A stretch of DNA of 46,248 nt, taken from Dehalococcoidia bacterium. GTDB lineage: Bacteria; Chloroflexota; Dehalococcoidia; UBA2979. Shown one piece after another: positions 40,706 through 46,248 of the stretch. The first letter of the stretch is position 1, and each line of letters opens with the position of its first letter. The notes under the pieces were generated by a model that was not told the DNA's origin, did no database searches, and saw nothing but the letters and a program-made list of their open reading frames with translations. The translations under genes were made by a program, and so were the position numbers. The stretch lies in NCBI GenBank assembly GCA_028279505.1, contig JANQNP010000069.1, positions 1-46,248 of the forward strand, read 5' to 3'.

Positions 40706-41851
40706 ATGAAGTGGCTCATTGCGATCGGCGCGATCGCGCTCATCGGCGTTGGTCTGGTGTTCGTTGGCGGCGCCTCGCCCGCGATCATCGTCGCCCCGGA
40801 GACCGTCTTCCACTGGGGTCCACTGGACGTCACCAACACGATGTTCACCTCGTGGTGGGTGGTTGCCCTTCTCATCATCGTCGCGGTCACCGTCGGGCCG
40901 CGCGTCTCGGTCGTCCCCAGCGGGTTCAGCGGCGTCGTCGAAGCGGCTGTCGAGGTCTTCTACAACCTCGTGGTCCAGGTCGCCGGCGAAGAGAACGGGC
41001 GCCGGTTCTTCCCGCTCGTCGCCACGATCTTCTTCTTCATCCTCACCTCCAACTACGCTGGCCTCCTGCCGATCAACAACGTCATCGGCCTCACCGAGCC
41101 CAACTTCGGTACCAAGCAGGCCGTCATGGGGCACACCTCGGTCGCCGGCATCGACTTCGCCTACATCCCGTTCACGCCCGACCAGGTCGACGTCCGCGCC
41201 GGTGATACGCCGTTCGTCACCTACGACGACGGCACCACCTTCGAGTTCACCGACGGCAAGGAGAAGGACGAGGCCAGCTCCCTCGGATCCACGACCGTCG
41301 TCTCGAGCCAGCCCCCTGTGGCCGCCGCGCCCGTTGCGGCGGCCGCCGAAGACGGCGGCATCAAGGCTCCCGAGGGCGCTTCGGTGGAGCAGTTCTCCGG
41401 CCTGATCGCCCCTTACTTCCGTTCCGTCATGACTGACGTGAACGCCCCGCTCGCGATCGCCATCTTCTCGTTCATCTTCGTCGAGTTCTGGGGCTTGCAG
41501 ACGCTCGGGATCAGCTACCTGAGCAAATTCTTCAGCTTCGGGAAGCTGATGAAGGGCGACATCCTCGGCGGCATCATCGACGTGTTCGTCGGACTGCTCG
41601 AGTTCGTCTCGGAGCTGTCCCGCATCGTTTCGTTCACCTTCCGTCTGTTCGGCAACATCTTCGCTGGCGAAGTGTTGTTGCTGATGATGACGTTCCTCGT
41701 GCCGTTCGTGCTCGTGGACGTCTTCTACGGACTGGAGTTGTTTGTCGGGCTGATTCAGGCGTTCGTGTTCGCCATCCTCACGCTGGTGTTCGCTGTGACC
41801 GCGGTATCGCATCACGGCGACGACCACGCGGACGAGGAAGGCGCGCACTAG
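40706..41851 (+). CDS. atpB: ATP synthase F0 subunit a, with large insertion
   Basis: The proton-channel subunit has 381 residues, against about 220-270 usually. Helices appear at about 2-24, 50-65, 103-123, 245-270, 285-310 and 320-375. The essential Arg313 is in 'SFTFRLFGNIFAGE'. Residues about 128-238 form an insertion between the second conserved helix ('NYAGLLPINN') and 'SVMTDVNAPLAIA', with acidic, Gly/Thr and Ala-rich stretches ('AAAPVAAAAEDGG'). It probably sits outside the membrane. The C-terminal tail is rich in His and Asp. Start ATG 40706; a GAGGA lies upstream. The insertion is in frame without any sign of a frameshift. Confidence 0.95.
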   Translation: MKWLIAIGAIALIGVGLVFVGGASPAIIVAPETVFHWGPLDVTNTMFTSWWVVALLIIVAVTVGPRVSVVPSGFSGVVEAAVEVFYNLVVQVAGEENGRRFFPLVATIFFFILTSNYAGLLPINNVIGLTEPNFGTKQAVMGHTSVAGIDFAYIPFTPDQVDVRAGDTPFVTYDDGTTFEFTDGKEKDEASSLGSTTVVSSQPPVAAAPVAAAAEDGGIKAPEGASVEQFSGLIAPYFRSVMTDVNAPLAIAIFSFIFVEFWGLQTLGISYLSKFFSFGKLMKGDILGGIIDVFVGLLEFVSELSRIVSFTFRLFGNIFAGEVLLLMMTFLVPFVLVDVFYGLELFVGLIQAFVFAILTLVFAVTAVSHHGDDHADEEGAH

Positions 41852-42268
<417 letters not shown>

Positions 42269-42290
42269 GCCTCACGCTCAACGGATGGGA

Positions 42291-42316
42291 GCGCGCCTGA
42301 CCACGGTCAGGCGCGC
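42291..42316 (+). other. Perfect 26-bp palindrome between atpE and atpF (RNA hairpin)
   Basis: GCGCGCCTGACC (42291-42302) and GGTCAGGCGCGC (42305-42316) are perfect complements around AC, giving a 10-12-bp GC-rich stem. No U-tract follows, so it is not a normal terminator. It could stabilise the 3' end of an atpE-containing mRNA, in keeping with the high copy number of subunit c, or bind a protein. Confidence 0.7.
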
Positions 42317-42338
42317 CACCAAACCCGAGGAGAGACAC

Positions 42339-42962
42339 ATGAGGTCATCGAGACGACCGCACCAGCGCCTCGGACGGCGGTCCGTCGCGCTCGCGCTCGC
42401 CGCGCTCGTCGCGGTGATCCCGGGCGTCGCCTCCGCGGCCGAACAGGTCGAGGGCATCTCGGCGCTGGGGTTGAACCTGCCGGGCCTCGTCGCCCAGCTC
42501 GTCAACTTCCTGATCCTGCTGATCGTCCTGCGCATCTTCCTCTGGGGCCCGATCGTCAAGGTCCTCGATGAGCGCAAGCGGCGCATCGAGGAGGGCCTGC
42601 AGCGCTCCGAGGAAGCAGCCACCCAGGCTGCGGCCAGCGAGGAAGAGGCCAAGCGGGTCATCGACGAGGCGCGAGCCGAGGCGCGCGAAGCGTCGGCCCG
42701 TGCTCAGGAGGCCGCCGCGCGGCTGCGCGAGGAACTCGAGGAGCAGGCCCGCCGCGAAGCGGACCAGATCGTCACCCGCGCCCGCGAGGAGATCTCGCTC
42801 GAGCGGGAGCAGGCGGTCCAGCAACTGCGCTCCGAGTTCGCGGATCTCACGATTCGCGCCGCGGAGCGCGTCGTTGGCCAGTCGATCGATCGCGACGCCC
42901 ACCAGCGGCTGATCGACGAGGCGCTCGTCGAGGGTCGCTTCGGCCAGGACGGCAACAACTGA
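42339..42962 (+). CDS. atpF: ATP synthase F0 subunit b with N-terminal signal peptide
   Basis: The 207-residue peripheral-stalk subunit begins with 'MRSSRRPHQRLGRRSVALALAALV...ASA' (about 1-33), a basic N-region, hydrophobic core and possible signal-peptidase site, which standard subunit b lacks. The normal protein follows: one membrane helix 'VAQLVNFLILLIVLRIFLW' (51-69) and 'VLDERKRRIEEGL', then a long charged coiled-coil to the end. ATG 42339 follows GAGGAGAG. The mRNA leader holds the intercistronic hairpin. Confidence 0.95.
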   Translation: MRSSRRPHQRLGRRSVALALAALVAVIPGVASAAEQVEGISALGLNLPGLVAQLVNFLILLIVLRIFLWGPIVKVLDERKRRIEEGLQRSEEAATQAAASEEEAKRVIDEARAEAREASARAQEAAARLREELEEQARREADQIVTRAREEISLEREQAVQQLRSEFADLTIRAAERVVGQSIDRDAHQRLIDEALVEGRFGQDGNN

Positions 42963-42990
42963 TGCCGGCGTTGGCGAGCGGAGGCTAGAG

Positions 42991-43536
42991 GTGGCTGGAG
43001 CACGCGACATCGCGGGCCGCCGCTATGCGCTCGCCGCGCTCGACATCGCGCGGCAGGACGGCACGCTCGACGACTGGCTCGCCGCCATGGACACGCTCGA
43101 GGCGCTGACCGCCCGCCCGGAGTTCGTCAACGCGCTCCAGGCCGATGGCACGACGGACCAGCAGTTCACCGCGATCGTCGAGCAGGCGCAGGCTGGCATC
43201 GGTGAGAAGCAGCGCAACCTCTTCCGACTGCTGCGCCGTAAGGCGCGGTTGTCGCTCGGTCCGTCCGTCGCGACGTTCTATCGGGAGCTGCTGGACGAGG
43301 AGCGGAACGTCGCCCGCGCCACGGTGCGCACCGCCGTGCCGTTGGACGACGATCGCCGCGCATCGGTCGAGCGGCAGCTCGCCACCCAGACCGGCAAGCA
43401 GGTTGCCGTGGAGACGGTCGTGGATCCCGACATCCTCGGGGGCATGACCGTCCGCATCGGCGACCGACTGTACGACGCCTCCACGCGCGCCCGGCTGCGC
43501 AGCTTGAGGCGGGACCTGGAGCGGGCCGCCCACTAG
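42991..43536 (+). CDS. atpH: ATP synthase F1 subunit delta
   Basis: The 181-residue OSCP-type subunit links the b stalk to the F1 head. It starts 'ARDIAGRRYALAALDIA', matches 'FYRELLDEERNVARATVRTAVPLDDD', and ends 'DPDILGGMTVRIGDRLYDASTRARLRSLRRDL', the signature of AtpH C-termini. GTG 42991 fits the family start; an upstream GGAGG is present. Confidence 0.95.
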   Translation: MAGARDIAGRRYALAALDIARQDGTLDDWLAAMDTLEALTARPEFVNALQADGTTDQQFTAIVEQAQAGIGEKQRNLFRLLRRKARLSLGPSVATFYRELLDEERNVARATVRTAVPLDDDRRASVERQLATQTGKQVAVETVVDPDILGGMTVRIGDRLYDASTRARLRSLRRDLERAAH

Positions 43537-43590
43537 GGCGCTCGCCCCGGAGATGGAACTGACGCAAGAACGCGCCCCAGGGGGACTGCG

Positions 43591-45120
43591 ATGGTAGTTC
43601 GAGCTGAAGAGATCGCCTCGATCCTGAAGCAGCAGATCGAGGGCTTCGACGCGGAAGCGGTCGAGGCGAACGTCGGGACGGTCATCGTCGCCGGCGACGG
43701 CATCGCGGAGATCCACGGTCTCGGCGAGTGCATGTCCTCGGAGCTGCTCGAGTTCAGCTCGACCGACGAGGAGGGGCGGCCCATCCGAGGCCTCGCTCTC
43801 AACCTCGAGGAAGAGACCGTCGGCGCGATCATCCTCGGCGACTACGCCGCGGTGAAGGAGGGCGACGAGGTCCGCACGACCGGCCAGGTCGCCTCCGTCC
43901 CGGTTGGCGAGGCGCTCATCGGGCGCGTGGTGAACCCGCTGGGCGACCCGATCGACGAGCGCGGCCCGATCAACACGACCGAGGCGTTCCCCGTGGAGCG
44001 CATCGCGCCTGACGTCGTCAGCCGCGTCCACGTGGACGAGCCGCTCCAGACCGGTATCAAGGCGATCGACGCGATGATCCCGGTTGGCCGAGGCCAGCGC
44101 GAGCTGATCATCGGCGACCGCTCGATCGGCAAGAGCGCCATCGGCGTCGACGCCGTGATCAACCAGAAGGGTGGCGACGTCATCTGCGTGTACGTCGCCG
44201 TTGGTCAGAAGGACGCGAAGGTCGCGCAGACGGTCGCCGTCCTCGAGGAGTACGGGGCGATGGACCACACGGTCGTCGTCACCGCCTCCGCCGCCGAGTC
44301 CGCTGCGCTCCAGTACCTCGCCCCCTACGCCGGCGCCGCCATCTCCGAGTACTTCATGGCGCAGGGCAAGGACGTGCTGGTCGTCTACGACGACCTCTCC
44401 AAGCACGCCTGGGCATACCGCGAGGTCTCGCTGCTGCTGAAGCGCCCTCCGGGACGCGAGGCGTACCCGGGCGACGTCTTCTACCTCCACTCTCGCCTGC
44501 TGGAGCGCGCGGCGCGCGTCGTCGACGAGCAGGGTGGTGGTTCGATCACCGCGCTGCCGATCATCGAGACGCAGGCCGGCGACGTCTCCGCCTACATCCC
44601 GACCAATGTCATCTCGATTACCGATGGCCAGATCTTCCTCGAGCTGGACCTCTTCAACTCCGGTCAGCGCCCCGCGACCAACCCGGGCATCTCGGTGTCC
44701 CGCGTCGGTGGTGACGCCCAGACCCGGGCGATGAAGAAGGTCGCCGGTACGCTGCGCCTCGACCTGTCGCAGTACCGCGAGCTGCAGGCGTTCGCCCAGT
44801 TCGGTACGGACGACCTCGATGCCGCCACGCGGCTGCAGCTCACCCGAGGCGCGCGCCTCACCGAGCTGCTGAAGCAGCCGCAGTACCAGCCGCTCACGCT
44901 GGCGCAGCAGGTCACGCTGCTCTACATGGGCGTCAACGGCTACCTGGACGAGGTGCCGGTCGACAAGCTCGGCGACCTCGAGAAGGCGTTCCACGAGTTC
45001 ATGGCCGCCAACCACGCCGCCATCCTCGACGACATCATGACGACGAACGACATCGGCGAGGACAACGAGAACGCGCTGAAGAGCGCCATCGAGGAGTTCC
45101 TCGGCAGCGTCGCCTACTAG
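43591..45120 (+). CDS. atpA: ATP synthase F1 subunit alpha
   Basis: The 509-residue regulatory nucleotide-binding subunit has all family blocks: '[19 protein letters not shown]', '[14 protein letters not shown]', '[26 protein letters not shown]', '[21 protein letters not shown]' and '[20 protein letters not shown]' with 'GISVSRVGG'. The P-loop at 175-182 reads GDRSIGKS, not the usual GDRQTGKT, replacing the conserved Gln and Thr with Ser and Ile. ATG 43591 follows a GGGGG. It should form the alpha3beta3 head with AtpD. Confidence 0.97.
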   Translation: MVVRAEEIASILKQQIEGFDAEAVEANVGTVIVAGDGIAEIHGLGECMSSELLEFSSTDEEGRPIRGLALNLEEETVGAIILGDYAAVKEGDEVRTTGQVASVPVGEALIGRVVNPLGDPIDERGPINTTEAFPVERIAPDVVSRVHVDEPLQTGIKAIDAMIPVGRGQRELIIGDRSIGKSAIGVDAVINQKGGDVICVYVAVGQKDAKVAQTVAVLEEYGAMDHTVVVTASAAESAALQYLAPYAGAAISEYFMAQGKDVLVVYDDLSKHAWAYREVSLLLKRPPGREAYPGDVFYLHSRLLERAARVVDEQGGGSITALPIIETQAGDVSAYIPTNVISITDGQIFLELDLFNSGQRPATNPGISVSRVGGDAQTRAMKKVAGTLRLDLSQYRELQAFAQFGTDDLDAATRLQLTRGARLTELLKQPQYQPLTLAQQVTLLYMGVNGYLDEVPVDKLGDLEKAFHEFMAANHAAILDDIMTTNDIGEDNENALKSAIEEFLGSVAY

Positions 45121-45164
45121 GCGGCCCGTCGGAGAACTGAGAGCGCAGGGGAGCGGAGCCAGCA

Positions 45165-46064
45165 ATGCCTGGTGGCGGAACCGTCCGAGCGATCAAGCAA
45201 CGGATCGGGGCGGTCGAGAACACGTCCAAGGTGACGCGTGCCATGGAGCTGGTCGCAGCTTCCAAGATGCGCCGCGCCCAGGACCGCGCCCTCAGCGCTC
45301 GCCCCTACGCCACGCAGATGCGGCAGGTGCTGGAGCAGCTCTCCAGCTACGCCAGTCAGTCCAGCGGCGACGAGGCGATTCACCCGTTGCTGGCGCAGCG
45401 CGAGATCAAGAACTTCGCGCTGATCCACATCACCTCGGACCGCGGCCTGGCCGGCGGTCTGAACGCGAACATGAACCGCGCCAGCGCCTCGGTCACGCTC
45501 GAGCGACAGCCCGAGGTCGACCAGGTCTCCGTGCTCTCGGTCGGCCGCAAGGGCCGCGACTTCTTCCGGCGCGCCGGCTTCCCGATGCTCGCCGAGTTCA
45601 CCGAACTCGGTGACTTCCCAAGCTCCTCGGATGTCCTCCCGATCGCGCGGATCGTCATGGAGGACTACATCGCGGGGAACCTCGACCAGGTGTTCATCGG
45701 GTTCCAGACCTTCGTCAACCCGGCCGTCCAGCGCCCGACGATTCGCCAAATCCTCCCGGTGCAGCCGCCGGAGGTCGAGGAGGGCGAGGAGCGCGCCGCG
45801 GTCGATTTCATCTTCGAGCCGTCGCCGGAGGCGCTGCTCTCGACGCTGCTCCCGCGCTACGTGGAGATGCAGGTGTTCGAAGCGATCCTCGAGGCGCAGG
45901 CCTCGGAGCAGTCGGCGCGCATGGTCGCGATGCGCCAGGCGACCGACGCCGCGAACGACATGGTCGCGGACCTCACACTGACCTATAACAAGGCACGACA
46001 GGAACTGATTACGGGCGAGCTGCTCGACATCGTGGGTGGCAAGGCCGCCCTCGAACAGGGCTAA
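45165..46064 (+). CDS. atpG: ATP synthase F1 subunit gamma
   Basis: The 299-residue rotor subunit begins with 'AIKQRIGAVENTSKVTRAMELVAASKMRRAQ', the conserved N-terminal helix, contains 'ITSDRGLAGGLNANM', and ends 'MRQATDAANDMVADLTLTYNKARQELITGELLDIVGG', the C-terminal helix of the rotor. ATG 45165 is 6 residues before the first helix. Typical length; no inhibitory-type long insertion is obvious except an acidic stretch 'VEEGEERAAV' around 205-215. Confidence 0.97.
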   Translation: MPGGGTVRAIKQRIGAVENTSKVTRAMELVAASKMRRAQDRALSARPYATQMRQVLEQLSSYASQSSGDEAIHPLLAQREIKNFALIHITSDRGLAGGLNANMNRASASVTLERQPEVDQVSVLSVGRKGRDFFRRAGFPMLAEFTELGDFPSSSDVLPIARIVMEDYIAGNLDQVFIGFQTFVNPAVQRPTIRQILPVQPPEVEEGEERAAVDFIFEPSPEALLSTLLPRYVEMQVFEAILEAQASEQSARMVAMRQATDAANDMVADLTLTYNKARQELITGELLDIVGGKAALEQG

Positions 46065-46086
46065 GCGCGCGCGTCTGGAGGCAGAG

Positions 46087-46248
46087 ATGGCAGCAGGTAC
46101 CGTACGGCGCGTCATCGGCACCGTGGTCGACGTGGAGTTCCCTTCGGGCGACCTGCCCGAGATCTTCAACGCGGTCAACATCGACATGAACGGCGAGACC
46201 CTCGTCACCGAGGTGCAGCAGCACCTGGGCAACAACTGGGTCCGCTGC
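46087..46248 (+). CDS. atpD: ATP synthase F1 subunit beta, N-terminal fragment (truncated by window edge)
   Basis: The 54 visible residues ('GTVRRVIGTVVDVEFPSGDLPEIFNAVNI') match the N-terminal beta-barrel of AtpD. GGAGG (46077-46081) is 5 nt before ATG 46087. The catalytic P-loop and DELSEED regions lie beyond the window. It follows atpG by 22 bp in the operon. Confidence 0.95.
   Translation, partial: MAAGTVRRVIGTVVDVEFPSGDLPEIFNAVNIDMNGETLVTEVQQHLGNNWVRC

Noticed and set aside
42291..42316. Rho-independent terminator after atpE
   Set aside because: The stem is strong but no U-tract follows and atp genes continue directly downstream.
42985..45165. 726-codon minus-strand frame across atpH and atpA
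   Set aside because: Shadow of strongly conserved ATP synthase genes on the plus strand.

Overview
The window is 46.2 kb of chromosomal, high-GC, densely coding bacterial DNA with many GTG and TTG starts, short intergenic gaps and frequent 4-bp start/stop overlaps. I see no tRNA, rRNA, CRISPR array, insertion sequence or phage gene. The best guess for the organism is an aerobic, heterotrophic member of the Chloroflexota (Dehalococcoidia-like lineages). This rests on an F-type ATP synthase operon in the order atpI-B-E-F-H-A-G-D, an ETF:menaquinone-oxidoreductase-type protein beside etfBA, a DUF951 gene and a bifunctional-nuclease gene. An actinobacterium-like lineage cannot be excluded from sequence alone.

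Layout. 1-5 kb: the 3' end of a GcvT-like gene, an AHL-lactonase-like metallo-hydrolase, a MerR regulator with its own operator, a thioesterase/SDR pair, an orphan oligopeptide-type ABC permease and an unknown protein. 5-9 kb: uppP, then three consecutive short-chain dehydrogenases (one with an intact active site between two that lack it) and an RDD membrane protein. 8.8-10.7 kb: a minus-strand operon of a membrane protein, an unknown 331-residue protein and a GNAT acetyltransferase. 10.8-19.6 kb: two enoyl-CoA hydratases around a pair of small paralogous proteins, a membrane-anchored Rieske-like protein that has lost its cluster ligands, an acyl-CoA synthetase, a membrane Fe-S/cytochrome-b-like oxidoreductase (EtfD/EMO type), and etfB-etfA. 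Together these fit acyl-CoA beta-oxidation draining electrons through ETF into the menaquinone pool.

19.7-25.6 kb: coaE, then a NorQ/CbbQ-type AAA+ ATPase with a giant NorD-like VWA protein carrying eight 37-40-residue helical repeats, then a GT11-like glycosyltransferase. 25.6-31.4 kb: an MBL hydrolase, a lone PD-(D/E)XK-nuclease-like gene of atypical composition, cinA, a GltD-like flavoprotein, a DUF2834 membrane protein and a DinB/MDMPI-like protein. 31.5-35.6 kb: a MoxR / DUF58 / DUF4129 operon. 35.6-40.3 kb: comB and a cytochrome P450 on the minus strand, divergent from murI-pyrF-DUF951 and a bifunctional nuclease. 40.4 kb to the end: the ATP synthase operon, running off the window inside atpD. 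Its c and b subunits both appear to carry signal peptides and its a subunit has a roughly 110-residue insertion.

Regulation. Several genes have a TAnnnT -10 box ending exactly 6 nt before a start codon, with no Shine-Dalgarno, which implies leaderless transcripts. Other genes have an ordinary leader behind a TAnnnT or TGCTAnnnT -10 element. All functional calls are homology judgements made by eye from motifs; no database search was run.
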